The notes under the pieces were generated by a model, which was given only the letters and a program-made list of their open reading frames with translations, ran no database searches and was not told the DNA's origin. A stretch of 35,021 nucleotides of DNA from Candidatus Omnitrophota bacterium (GTDB lineage: Bacteria > Omnitrophota > Gorgyraeia > Duberdicusellales > 4484-171), in contig JAIPHC010000004.1 of NCBI GenBank assembly GCA_021735405.1, positions 1 to 35,021 of the forward strand. Direction: 5' to 3'. This document shows, one piece after another, positions 24,880 through 34,069 of the stretch (positions within the stretch are counted from its first letter, which is position 1; each line of letters begins with the position of its first letter). The position numbers and the translations under genes are program-made.

Positions 24880-25899
24880 ATGATTAAGGTAGGTGTTTTA
24901 GGAGCGACAGGTTTTACCGGGGAAAAACTGGTGGATATTTTATTATCTCACCCAGAGGTAGAACTTTCTTACTTAGGGTCAAGAACTAAAAATAAGATAC
25001 TTTATTCAGACATTTTTCCCAAGTTTTATAAAAAAATTTCAATAAAATGCGAGCCTATTGATATCAAAAAGGCAGCCGGTATTTGCGATCTTTTGTTTTT
25101 ATCTTTACCGCATACTATTTCAATGCAGTTTGCCCCCAAAATTTTAAAAAAAGGTAAAAAAGTGATTGATCTTTCGGCTGATTATCGTTTCAAAAAGGCC
25201 CAACTTTATGAAAAATTATATAAAAAAAAGCATCAAGATAAACAAAATTTAAAAAAAGCCGTCTATGGCTTGCCGGAGTTATTTAAAGACAAGGTTAAAA
25301 AAGCTCAACTACTAGCCAATCCAGGCTGCTACCCGACCTCGATTATACTCGCTTTGTACCCTTTGTTGTCGGAAAAACTGGTTACAGGTAAGGTTGTAAT
25401 CGATTCTAAGTCAGCAATCAGCGGTTCCGGGCGCAAAGCTGTGATAGAGCATTATTATTCTAATCTGGCTAATAATTTTTGGGCTTATAAGCCGTTTGTT
25501 CATCAGCATCAGCCTGAGTTTGCTGAAGTTTTAAAAGATAAGATAAGCGGTTCTTTAACTTTTTCTTTTCTTCCCCAAGTAGCTAGTTTTGAAGCAGGAA
25601 TTTATTCTACTCTTCATCTTTCTTTTGCGAAAAAGGTGAGTAAGGAGAAATTAAATAAAATTTATAATAAATATTACCGGCAGAGCCCTTTTGTCCGAAT
25701 TAATGATAAAATTCCTAAAATAAAGGATGTGGTGGGGACAAATTTTTGTGATATAGGTTTCGCTGTGGATGAGAAGGGTTTTGAAGCGGTAGTAATTTCG
25801 TCTATCGATAATTTAATTAAAGGAGCCGCGGGCCAGGCAATTCAAAACATGAACTTAATGCTTGGCTTCAAAGAGACTACGGGGCTTCTTTCTTTGTAA
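24880..25899 (+). CDS. argC: N-acetyl-gamma-glutamyl-phosphate reductase; start placed at ATG 24880
   Basis: MIKVGVLGATGFTGEKLVDILLSHPEVEL, ANPGCYPTSIILALYPL, SAISGSGRKA; SD AAAGAGG precedes 24880. Confidence 0.95.
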   Translation: MIKVGVLGATGFTGEKLVDILLSHPEVELSYLGSRTKNKILYSDIFPKFYKKISIKCEPIDIKKAAGICDLLFLSLPHTISMQFAPKILKKGKKVIDLSADYRFKKAQLYEKLYKKKHQDKQNLKKAVYGLPELFKDKVKKAQLLANPGCYPTSIILALYPLLSEKLVTGKVVIDSKSAISGSGRKAVIEHYYSNLANNFWAYKPFVHQHQPEFAEVLKDKISGSLTFSFLPQVASFEAGIYSTLHLSFAKKVSKEKLNKIYNKYYRQSPFVRINDKIPKIKDVVGTNFCDIGFAVDEKGFEAVVISSIDNLIKGAAGQAIQNMNLMLGFKETTGLLSL

Positions 25900-25917
25900 G
25901 GAGAACCCATCAAGATA

Positions 25918-27021
25918 ATGAAATACTACAAACTTCCACAAGGCTTTTTAGCCGCAGGGGTAAGCTGCGGAATTAAAAAAAATGGCTACGACTTGGGTTT
26001 AATTTTGTTTAAACAGCCTTATCGGGCTATTGGATTTTTTACAACTAATTGTAATGTTTCTTATTCTGTTTCTTTGTCAAAAAAGAACATTAAAAACCCT
26101 GTTTCTGCTATTTTGGTAAATAGCGGCAATGCCAATTGTTTTTCGCATAAAGAAGGTTACCGGGATACAGAGGAGATAACAAAAAAACTTGCTGAGCGGT
26201 TAGAAGTGGGAGAGGAAAAGATTCTTTTTGCCTCAACCGGGATTATCGGGAAAAAATTAATGAAAAAAAATATTATAAAAAACATTCCAAAGCTTATAAA
26301 AAACTTAGAAGACAATTCAAATAAATTTTCAAAAAGTATTTTGACAACAGATACCCACCCTAAGGTTATTTCTAAAACCATAAATTTTAGTAAAAAAAAG
26401 GTTACTATTACAGGGGTGGCTAAAGGCTCTGGGATGATAAAACCTAATTTAGCTACAATGTTAGCCTTTGTTTTAACTGATGCTGATATTAATTTAGGCA
26501 TTTTAAAAAAACAGGCAAAAGAGTCGGTAGAAAAAAGCTTCAATGCGATAAATATCGATGCAGCAGAAAGTACTAATGATTCTTTGTTTGTGGCATCAAG
26601 CAAGAAAGTTTCTTTATCTAAACAAGAGCAAAAAAAGTTTTTTATTGCATTTCAAAAAATCATGGTTGACCTTGCAAGGCTTATAGTTAAAGATGCAGAA
26701 GGAGCAACCAAGTTTGTACAGCTTGATATACGGGGCGCCAAAAGCAAGAAGGAAGCTAAAATGATAGCTGAAAAAATATCAGGTTACATTTTATTTAAGT
26801 GCGCTCTTTACGGGAATAATCCTAATGTAGGAAGAATCGTTGCGGTGCTGGGCCAAGCTCAAATTAAGCTAAACGAAAAAGATTTAAAGATAAAATTTGG
26901 TTCTTTAACCAAAAAAGATGTTAATATTATAGTAGATTTAAATAGGGGAAAGTGCAATTGGCGAATTTACACTTGTGACCTTAGCCCTGAATATGTAAAA
27001 ATAAACGCCAAATACAATTAA
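25918..27021 (+). CDS. argJ: Glutamate N-acetyltransferase/ornithine acetyltransferase
   Basis: LVNSGNANCF, GKGSG-type GVAKGSGMIKPNLATMLAFVLTDADI (autocleavage Ala-Thr), NAINIDAAESTNDS-type motif, ALYGNNPNVGRIVAVLGQA. Confidence 0.95.
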   Translation: MKYYKLPQGFLAAGVSCGIKKNGYDLGLILFKQPYRAIGFFTTNCNVSYSVSLSKKNIKNPVSAILVNSGNANCFSHKEGYRDTEEITKKLAERLEVGEEKILFASTGIIGKKLMKKNIIKNIPKLIKNLEDNSNKFSKSILTTDTHPKVISKTINFSKKKVTITGVAKGSGMIKPNLATMLAFVLTDADINLGILKKQAKESVEKSFNAINIDAAESTNDSLFVASSKKVSLSKQEQKKFFIAFQKIMVDLARLIVKDAEGATKFVQLDIRGAKSKKEAKMIAEKISGYILFKCALYGNNPNVGRIVAVLGQAQIKLNEKDLKIKFGSLTKKDVNIIVDLNRGKCNWRIYTCDLSPEYVKINAKYN

Positions 27022-27039
27022 CCTAATTTAAAAATGGCT

Positions 27040-27065
27040 AAAGTAAACATTTTTTTGTGTACTTT
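27040..27065. promoter_or_regulatory. 26-bp imperfect palindrome in argJ-argB spacer
   Basis: AAAGTAAACA-TTTTTT-TGTGTACTTT; arms match at 9/10 positions. Confidence 0.4.
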
Positions 27066-27106
27066 GTAAAACATAATTATATCTGGATTTTGTGTAATCT
27101 GTGATT

Positions 27107-27955
27107 ATGAAAGAAGCAATAAAAAAAGCAGACATTTTGATTGAAGCTTTGCCGTATATAAAAAAGTTTCATAAAAAGATTTTTGTTATAAAGTATGGCG
27201 GTTCCATTTTAGGCGAAGAGAGGGTGCGCAGTTCTGTGCTTGAGGATATAGCTTTTTTGAAATTTGCGGGTATCCGCCCGGTAGTTGTTCACGGAGGAGG
27301 CCCTAATATAACCGAAAAGTTAAAAGAATCCGGTATTGAAACAGATTTTTTTCAAGGGATGAGAGTTACCGATAAAAAGACTTTAGAAGTGGTGGAAGAG
27401 GAATTGAATAGTTTAAATAGTTTGATAGCTAACGAGATAGAGACACATTCGGTTAAAGCAAAGAAATTTAGAAGAAAAGACGCGATACTTCAGGTGGAGA
27501 AGAAAAAAGCGGACATTGATTTGGGTTATGTGGGTAATATTATCGACTTTGATAAAAAGAAGCTGGAAAAAGTTGTAGCAGGCAGTATTCCCGTAATTTG
27601 TCCAATGGGTGTTTCTAAGGAAGGAGAGGCTTTTAATATCAATGCCGATGAAGCGGCTTATTTTTTAGCTTCAAGGCTTTCTGCGGAAAAACTTGTAATC
27701 TTAACCGATGTTCCCGGAGTAATGCGGGATTCCAGAAATAAGAATTCTTTGATTTCAACAATTAACTTATCTCAGGCCGAAGATCTTATCAAAAATCAAA
27801 TAGTATCTGAAGGGATGGTTCCGAAAATCAGAGCTGCGGCTTCCGCGCTTAAATCCGGAGTGAAAAAGGCCCATATTGTCGATGCAAAAATATCCCATGC
27901 ATTATTGCTCGAAATATTTACCAAACAAGGTATATGTACAGAGATAGTTAAGTGA
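27107..27955 (+). CDS. argB: Acetylglutamate kinase; start placed at ATG 27107
   Basis: KIFVIKYGGSIL, PVVVHGGGPNITEKL, GMRVTDKKTLEVV, NINADEAAYFLA, LTDVPGVM. Confidence 0.95.
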   Translation: MKEAIKKADILIEALPYIKKFHKKIFVIKYGGSILGEERVRSSVLEDIAFLKFAGIRPVVVHGGGPNITEKLKESGIETDFFQGMRVTDKKTLEVVEEELNSLNSLIANEIETHSVKAKKFRRKDAILQVEKKKADIDLGYVGNIIDFDKKKLEKVVAGSIPVICPMGVSKEGEAFNINADEAAYFLASRLSAEKLVILTDVPGVMRDSRNKNSLISTINLSQAEDLIKNQIVSEGMVPKIRAAASALKSGVKKAHIVDAKISHALLLEIFTKQGICTEIVK

Positions 27956-27959
27956 TTAC

Positions 27960-28009
27960 CACAGAGAACAGAGAACGCAAGTAATAGCAAGATTTACAGA
28001 GAACGCAGA
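27960..28009. repeat. Degenerate CACAGAGAAC(GCA) tandem repeat tract
   Basis: ACAGAGAACGCA occurs at 27968-27979 and 27996-28007, with an additional CACAGAGAAC at 27960-27969. Confidence 0.6.
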
Positions 28010-28045
28010 TAGAGAGAAAATAAAGAATAAATACAAAGAAATCTG

Positions 28046-29215
28046 ATGGATGTAAAAAGCTTATACAAAAAGTACAGTTTAAATACCTATAGCCGCCAGG
28101 GGCCGGTTTTTGTCAAAGGTAAAGGCAGCTGGCTGGAGGATCAAGAAGGCAATAGGTATTTGGATTTATTTCCCGGATGGGGTGTATCTATCTTGGGGCA
28201 TTGCCACCGGCGGTTGAATAAGGTTATTAACAGCCAGGCAAAAAAACTTTTGCATTTACCAAATAATTTATTTTCTTCAGAACAAGCGTTGCTGGCTGAA
28301 AAAATCAGCCAACTTAGTTTTAGTTCGAAACTGTTTTTTGCTAATTCGGGAGCAGAGGCGGTTGAGGCGGCGATTAAATTTTCCCGTCTCTGGCGGCCGG
28401 GCGCTAGCCAGATAGTAGTTATGAAAAATTCTTTCCATGGCAGGACTTTTGGGGCGCTCTCGGCAACGGGGCAAAAAAAATACAAGCAAAACTTTAAACC
28501 GTTGCTGCCCGGATTTAAAGAGGCAAGGTTTAATGATTTCGGCCATCTAAAAAGCAAAGTTAATTCGAAAACATCAGCTATAATTTTGGAGTTAATCCAA
28601 GGGGAAGGCGGGGTTAATATAGCCAAAAAGGATTATATAGAAAAAATAGCAAGGTTTTGCCGGAAGAAAAAAATATTGCTGATTATCGATGAAGTTCAAA
28701 CCGGGATGGGCCGGACCGGTAAGCTGTTTTGTTGCCAGCATTATAATTTGACGCCTGATATTTTAATTCTGTCTAAAGGTTTAGGGGCAGGCGTTCCTAT
28801 TTCGGCTGTAGTTGTGAAAAAAAGAATCGCTGATATAATAAAGCCCGGCATGCATGCTTCTACTTTCGGCGGTTCGCCTTTTGTAACCAGAGTTGCCAGT
28901 GAAGTTTTTGATATTATAAAAGAAGAAAAGATTCTAAACAATGTAAGAAAACAAGGAATTCATTTGAGAAAATCACTCTTAAAGTTAAAAGATAAAATTT
29001 CTTCAATAAAAAAAATAAAAGGAATGGCGCTTATGCAGGCTATCGAATGCAGCCGGCCGACTATCCCGATTTTTAAAACAGCGTTAGAGAAAGGCCTGAT
29101 TGTAAATTCAACTCAAGAGAATATTTTAAGGATTATGCCGGCTTTAAACGTTACTAAAGCCGAAATTGATAAGGGAATTGATATTCTAGAAGGTGTTTTT
29201 AAGTTATATGAGTAA
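28046..29215 (+). CDS. argD: Acetylornithine aminotransferase
   Basis: YLDLFPGWGVSILGH, FFANSGAEAVEAAIKFSR, SFHGRTFGALSATGQ, LIIDEVQTGMGRTGKLF, LSKGLGAGVPISAVV, TFGGSPFV. Confidence 0.94.
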   Translation: MDVKSLYKKYSLNTYSRQGPVFVKGKGSWLEDQEGNRYLDLFPGWGVSILGHCHRRLNKVINSQAKKLLHLPNNLFSSEQALLAEKISQLSFSSKLFFANSGAEAVEAAIKFSRLWRPGASQIVVMKNSFHGRTFGALSATGQKKYKQNFKPLLPGFKEARFNDFGHLKSKVNSKTSAIILELIQGEGGVNIAKKDYIEKIARFCRKKKILLIIDEVQTGMGRTGKLFCCQHYNLTPDILILSKGLGAGVPISAVVVKKRIADIIKPGMHASTFGGSPFVTRVASEVFDIIKEEKILNNVRKQGIHLRKSLLKLKDKISSIKKIKGMALMQAIECSRPTIPIFKTALEKGLIVNSTQENILRIMPALNVTKAEIDKGIDILEGVFKLYE

Positions 29216-30128
29216 AAAAAATTTTATCACTTTAAAGGATTTTAGTAAACATCAGCTCTTGGATTTAGTCAACTTAGCTCAGGAGATAAAAAGTTACCCT
29301 CAGGATTTTAGCAGTTTTTTGTCGGGCAGGCACGTAGGGCTGTTATTTCAAAAACCGTCTTTACGGACTAAAACTTCATTTTATTTAGGAGCCCAGCAGT
29401 TAGGCGCCGGCGCTATCTATTATGACCCGGAAGAAATCCGCCTCGGCCAGCGAGAGGAAATTCGCGATGTTTCCCGGACGCTTTCTCAATATTTAGATAT
29501 AGCAGTATTGCGTACTTTTTTCCATAAGGATATCTTGGAATTTGTTCGATTTTCTTCAATTCCGGTAGTAAACGGGTTAACGGATTCATCGCATCCTTCT
29601 CAAATTATAGCTGATTTGCTTACTTTAAAAGAATTAAAAGGAAATATCGAAGAAATTAATGTTGCCTACATTGGAGACATGAATAATGTTTGTAGTTCTT
29701 TGATGAACGCTTTTTCAATATTAGGGGGGAATCTAAGGATAGCCGCTCCCCGGCAATGTTTTTTAGATCAAGAAATTATTAGTCAAATGGAAGCTAAATT
29801 TAGCGAAAGCGGGGGTTCTTTAGTCGTTAGCAGTTCTCCCGAAGAGGCAGCGGAAGGAGCCGATGTTCTTTACACCGACGTTTGGGCTTCGATGGGCAAG
29901 GAGAAAGAGATAAAGCAGAGAGAGAAGATCTTTAAAAAATTCCAAATTAATGATACAATCGTAAAAAAGGCAAAAAGCGATAATATTGTTATGCATTGCC
30001 TTCCGGCTCATCGCAACCAGGAAATTTCTGATTCAGTTTTTGAAGGAGATAATTCGGTGGTGTTTTTACAAGCTGCCAATCGTTTACACGCAGCTAAAGC
30101 CATTTTAGTGTTTATTTGGGACAAATGA
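29208..30128 (+). CDS. argF: Ornithine carbamoyltransferase; start placed at ATG 29208 overlapping the argD stop
   Basis: KPSLRTKTSFYLG (STRTR variant), GLTDSSHPSQIIADLLT (HPCQ variant), DVWASMGKE (SMG loop), MHCLPAHRNQEI. Confidence 0.9.
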   Translation: MSKKNFITLKDFSKHQLLDLVNLAQEIKSYPQDFSSFLSGRHVGLLFQKPSLRTKTSFYLGAQQLGAGAIYYDPEEIRLGQREEIRDVSRTLSQYLDIAVLRTFFHKDILEFVRFSSIPVVNGLTDSSHPSQIIADLLTLKELKGNIEEINVAYIGDMNNVCSSLMNAFSILGGNLRIAAPRQCFLDQEIISQMEAKFSESGGSLVVSSSPEEAAEGADVLYTDVWASMGKEKEIKQREKIFKKFQINDTIVKKAKSDNIVMHCLPAHRNQEISDSVFEGDNSVVFLQAANRLHAAKAILVFIWDK

Positions 30129-31303
30129 AAAAACAAAAATTAATTTTAGCGTATTCCGGAGGCCTAGATACCTCGTGTTGCCTTAATTGGCTAAAAAACA
30201 AAGGCTTTGAAATTATTTGTTTTTCGGCTAATTTAGGCAGTGAATTTTCGCCTAAGGAGTTAAGAGCCAAGGCTAAAAAAAGCGGAGCTTCCAAAATCTA
30301 TGTTAAAGATTTAAGAAAAGAGTTTTCCCAAAATTATATCTTACCGTCCCTTAAAGCAGGCGCCTTATATCAGAATAAATATTTACTCAGCACCGCTTTA
30401 GGCCGGCCTTTAATCGCAAAATATTTAGTTGATATTGCCAAATCCGAAAATGCTGGCTACGTTGCTCATGGTTGCAGCGCAAAAGGTAATGACCAAATAA
30501 GGTTAGAATTAGCAATTAAATCTCTTGCTCCGGATTTAAAAATTATAGCGCCTTTACGTAATTGGGAGCTAAGATCCCGGGAAGAGGAGATTGATTATGC
30601 CAAAAAGAATAACCTGCCAATAGATTCGACCAAAAACAAAATTTTCAGTATTGATAAAAACATTTGGGGAGTAAGTATCGAAGCGGGGTTATTGGAAGAT
30701 TTAAATAACCGGGTTCCGGAAGAGGCTTATATTTTAACTAAATCAGTTCATGCCGCCCCGAAAAAGCCTGAAAGAGTCGAGATTGAATTTCAAAAAGGCA
30801 AACCGGTAAAAATAAATAAAAAAACTGCCACCTTAACTAATATTATCGAAAAATTAAATAAAATTGGAGGGCGGCATTCGATCGGCCGTACCGATTTAAT
30901 CGAAGATAGAGTGGTAGGGATAAAATCCAGAGAGATCTATGAAGCTCCGGCGGCTTGGATTCTCTATAAAGCTTTGAGAGAAATAGAAGAGTTGGCATTT
31001 GGCAAAGAAATGCTGGAATTTAAAAAAATTGTTTCAGCTTATTACGCCGATCTCGCTTATCGCGGGTTGTGGTTTTATGAATTAAAAAATTCTTTGGATG
31101 CTTTTATAAATAAAACCTCAGACAAGCTAAGCGGTAAGATTGAACTGGAATTATACAAGGGCAACATTGTTACTTTAAAAAGAAGTTCCCGCTATTGTTT
31201 ATATGAAAAAAATTTAGCTACTTATGGGAAAAAAGACCTGTTTTGCAGGGATTGGGCAGAAGGGTTTATAAATATATTGGGAATTCCGTTTAAAAAGAGG
31301 TAA
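30125..31303 (+). CDS. argG: Argininosuccinate synthase; start placed at ATG 30125
   Basis: KLILAYSGGLDTSCCLNWL (SGGLDTS), AHGCSAKGNDQIRLE, GGRHSIGRTDLIEDRVVGIKSREIYEAPAAWIL. Confidence 0.95.
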   Translation: MKKQKLILAYSGGLDTSCCLNWLKNKGFEIICFSANLGSEFSPKELRAKAKKSGASKIYVKDLRKEFSQNYILPSLKAGALYQNKYLLSTALGRPLIAKYLVDIAKSENAGYVAHGCSAKGNDQIRLELAIKSLAPDLKIIAPLRNWELRSREEEIDYAKKNNLPIDSTKNKIFSIDKNIWGVSIEAGLLEDLNNRVPEEAYILTKSVHAAPKKPERVEIEFQKGKPVKINKKTATLTNIIEKLNKIGGRHSIGRTDLIEDRVVGIKSREIYEAPAAWILYKALREIEELAFGKEMLEFKKIVSAYYADLAYRGLWFYELKNSLDAFINKTSDKLSGKIELELYKGNIVTLKRSSRYCLYEKNLATYGKKDLFCRDWAEGFINILGIPFKKR

Positions 31304-31310
31304 ATAAGAG

Positions 31311-32699
31311 ATGAGTAAACAGATGTGGGGAGGAAGATTTAAAAAAAAGATAAATCAGAATTTTTTCCGTTTTCAAAAATCAATCGGTATCGATTGGAAA
31401 TTGGCTGAATATGATATTTATCATTCAATTATCCATACTGTTGCGCTTCAGGAAGCTAATATTTTAACAAAAAAAGAAGCTAAAAAGTTAACGGATGGTT
31501 TAACCGAAATTTTTAAAGAAGTGCAAGGCGGCGAGTTTAAGCCGGACAGTAGTTCCGAAGATATCCATACCGATATTCAGAATCGGATGGAAGAGAAAGT
31601 GGGAGATCTGGCTCAAAAATTACATACTTTACGGTCTCGTAACGACCAGGTTGTTTTTGACCAGAAGTGGTATTGCTATAAAGAGGGAATATATATATTA
31701 AGCCTGTTGAATGTGGTTTTATCGTCTTTGAATTATTTAGGCAACAGGTACCGCGATGTTAACCTTCCCGGCTATACTCATACTCAACGGGCTCAAATCA
31801 TTTCTTTTCTGGATTATACCGGGGCGTTTTTTTGCATGTTTGAAAGAGACTTTGAACGGCTGGATAATTTTGTGAAAAAATCTTCAATTTATATTGGTTC
31901 CGGCGCTCTAGCCGGAAGCGCTATTCCTAAATCTGCTTATTCGGAAGGAATAAAAAAATTTTTAAAAAAGGTCAAACCCGATATAAAAATAGGCAAATCT
32001 AAAACAGTCAAAAATTCTTTAGACAATGTTGCCAGCCGGGACTTTGTTATCGAGTTTTTAAATATTTTATCTATTTTGCAGATGCATTTATCCCGCCTAG
32101 CTGAAGATTTTATTCTGTATTCAACTAAAGAATTTGATTTTTTTGATTTACCGGAAGAGTTTTGCACCGGTTCATCTTTAATGCCGCATAAAAAGAATCC
32201 TGATTTTTTAGAATTAGTTAGAGGCAGCAGCGGGAAGATTTACGGAAATTTAGTATCGATTTTAACTACCATGAAAGGGCTCCCTTTAACTTATAACCGG
32301 GATATGCAGTTAGATAAAGAACCCTTATTTTCATCTACCGAAACAATTGAAAATGAATTAAGTGTTATGTGCGATTTTTTAAAGGGAATTAAGGTTAAAA
32401 GAAGCCAGGTTGCCAGGGCTTTAGAAGACCAGGAATTGTATGCAACCGAACTTGTTGAGTTTTTGGTCAACAAAGGCGTTGCTTTTAAAGCTGCTCATGA
32501 TACAATAGGCAAATTAATAAGATATTCGCAGGATAAAAATATAAAAGTAAAAGAGATGAAAGATGATGATTTAGCCGCTTTTCATAAAGAATTGACTGCT
32601 AAGGCGGTAAAAAAGATAATGACTCCCGAATATGCTATAGCGTCAAAAAAATCTTTGCCGAAAAAAAAGCGCACTTCTTCCAAAAAACCTAAAGGATAA
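31311..32699 (+). CDS. argH: Argininosuccinate lyase
   Basis: MWGGRFKK, SSEDIHTDIQNRMEEKVGDLAQKLHTLRSRNDQV, PGYTHTQRAQ, TGSSLMPHKKNPD. Lys-rich C-terminal tail. Confidence 0.96.
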   Translation: MSKQMWGGRFKKKINQNFFRFQKSIGIDWKLAEYDIYHSIIHTVALQEANILTKKEAKKLTDGLTEIFKEVQGGEFKPDSSSEDIHTDIQNRMEEKVGDLAQKLHTLRSRNDQVVFDQKWYCYKEGIYILSLLNVVLSSLNYLGNRYRDVNLPGYTHTQRAQIISFLDYTGAFFCMFERDFERLDNFVKKSSIYIGSGALAGSAIPKSAYSEGIKKFLKKVKPDIKIGKSKTVKNSLDNVASRDFVIEFLNILSILQMHLSRLAEDFILYSTKEFDFFDLPEEFCTGSSLMPHKKNPDFLELVRGSSGKIYGNLVSILTTMKGLPLTYNRDMQLDKEPLFSSTETIENELSVMCDFLKGIKVKRSQVARALEDQELYATELVEFLVNKGVAFKAAHDTIGKLIRYSQDKNIKVKEMKDDDLAAFHKELTAKAVKKIMTPEYAIASKKSLPKKKRTSSKKPKG

Positions 32700-32786
32700 A
32701 GGGAAAAGGAAAAAAGATAAAAAAATCGAAAAGCATTTATATATTTTACTTGAACCTTGAACCTTTAACCTTGAACCTTTATCCTT
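32692..32786. repeat. Long-range inverted repeat enclosing a TTGAACC heptamer tandem repeat
   Basis: AAGGATAAAGG (32692-32702) is the perfect complement of CCTTTATCCTT (32776-32786); between them TTGAACC TTGAACC TTTAACC TTGAACC TTTATCC (32750-32784). Confidence 0.6.
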
Positions 32787-32805
32787 AAAACCAGTTAACT
32801 AACGT

Positions 32806-34056
32806 ATGGATTATTTTAAGTTTAGAAATAGTACTTTATACTGTGAAGGGATTCAGGTAAAAAAGCTTGCTAAAAAATATGGCACACCCCTTTTTGTCTA
32901 CAGTCAAAAGGCCATATTAGAACATTTCTTCAAGTTAAGAGAAGCTTTCAGCCAGCTAAAGCCTTTAATTTGTTATTCGGTAAAGGCTAATTCAAATCTT
33001 TCTATTTTAAAGCTTTTAGTCAAAGCCGGAGCCGGGCTGGACATAGTCTCCGGCGGTGAGCTTTACCGAGCTAAAAAAATAAATTGCCCTTCTGAAAAGA
33101 TTGTTTATGCTTCTGTGGGAAAAACCGAAGAAGAGATTAAGGCGGCGGTAAGAGAAGGGATTTTTATGTTTAATGTTGAGTCAAGAAGCGAGCTTGAACG
33201 GATAGAAAAAATAGCTAAAAAAACAGGCAAGAGGGTAAAAATATCTTTAAGGCTCAATCCTGACGTAGAGTCAAAAACTCACAAGTATATCACAACCGGC
33301 AGAAAAGAAACTAAATTCGGCGTTGATAAAAAAACCGCCAAAGAAATTATTTCTAATGCCGGCCGGTATAAAAATGTTATTATCGCCGGAATTCATCTCC
33401 ATATCGGCTCACAAATCACCGAAAGTTCTCCTTTTGTTTCAGCTCTTTTAAAGACCAAGAAATTCCTTGATGAAATTCCTGAAAATAAAAATTTACAATT
33501 TTTAAATATCGGAGGTGGATTGGGAATTGTTTATAATCAAGAGAAGCCTCAGACTGCCAAGACTTTTGCTAAAAACATACTTCCCCTGCTTAAGGCTATC
33601 GGTTTAAAATTGATACTTGAGCCGGGCAGGTTTATTACCGGAAACGCAGGGATTTTAGTTACCAGAGCTTTATATAATAAAGAAAGCTATAACAAAAGAT
33701 TTGTTGTTGTTGATGCCGCAATGAATGATTTCTTCAGGCCTTCTTTATATAACGCTTATCATAAAATAATGCCTTTGGATAAGAAAGTAAATAAAGCTTT
33801 AGGGAAAAATAAATTAGCCGATATAGTAGGGCCGGTTTGTGAAAGCGGGGATTTTTTGGGCAAGAATAGAAAAATTACAATATCTGAGGGTAATTATTTA
33901 GCTGTTTTTGGAGCGGGAGCCTATGGTTTTTCGATGAGTTCCAATTATAATTCCCGGCCCAGGGCCCCGGAAGTTTTGGTTAAAGGCAAGCGGTCTTATC
34001 AAATAAGAAAGAGAGAGAGCTATCAGGACTTAATTAAGCAGGAAAGGATTATTTAA
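32806..34056 (+). CDS. lysA: Diaminopimelate decarboxylase
   Basis: YGTPLFVYSQKAI, CYSVKANSNLSILKLLV, GAGLDIVSGGEL, HIHIGSQI-type HLHIGSQI, EPGRFITGNAG, GPVCESGDFLG, GAYGFSMSSNYNSRPR. Confidence 0.95.
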   Translation: MDYFKFRNSTLYCEGIQVKKLAKKYGTPLFVYSQKAILEHFFKLREAFSQLKPLICYSVKANSNLSILKLLVKAGAGLDIVSGGELYRAKKINCPSEKIVYASVGKTEEEIKAAVREGIFMFNVESRSELERIEKIAKKTGKRVKISLRLNPDVESKTHKYITTGRKETKFGVDKKTAKEIISNAGRYKNVIIAGIHLHIGSQITESSPFVSALLKTKKFLDEIPENKNLQFLNIGGGLGIVYNQEKPQTAKTFAKNILPLLKAIGLKLILEPGRFITGNAGILVTRALYNKESYNKRFVVVDAAMNDFFRPSLYNAYHKIMPLDKKVNKALGKNKLADIVGPVCESGDFLGKNRKITISEGNYLAVFGAGAYGFSMSSNYNSRPRAPEVLVKGKRSYQIRKRESYQDLIKQERII

Positions 34057-34069
34057 ATATAAAAAATAT

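Noticed and set aside
26157-26603. 148-aa minus-strand ORF opposite argJ
   Set aside because: Phe/Ile/Ser-rich antisense noise inside argJ; no RBS or motif.
28141-28626. 161-aa and 89-aa minus-strand ORFs opposite argD
   Set aside because: Antisense of a clear aminotransferase; no recognisable motifs.
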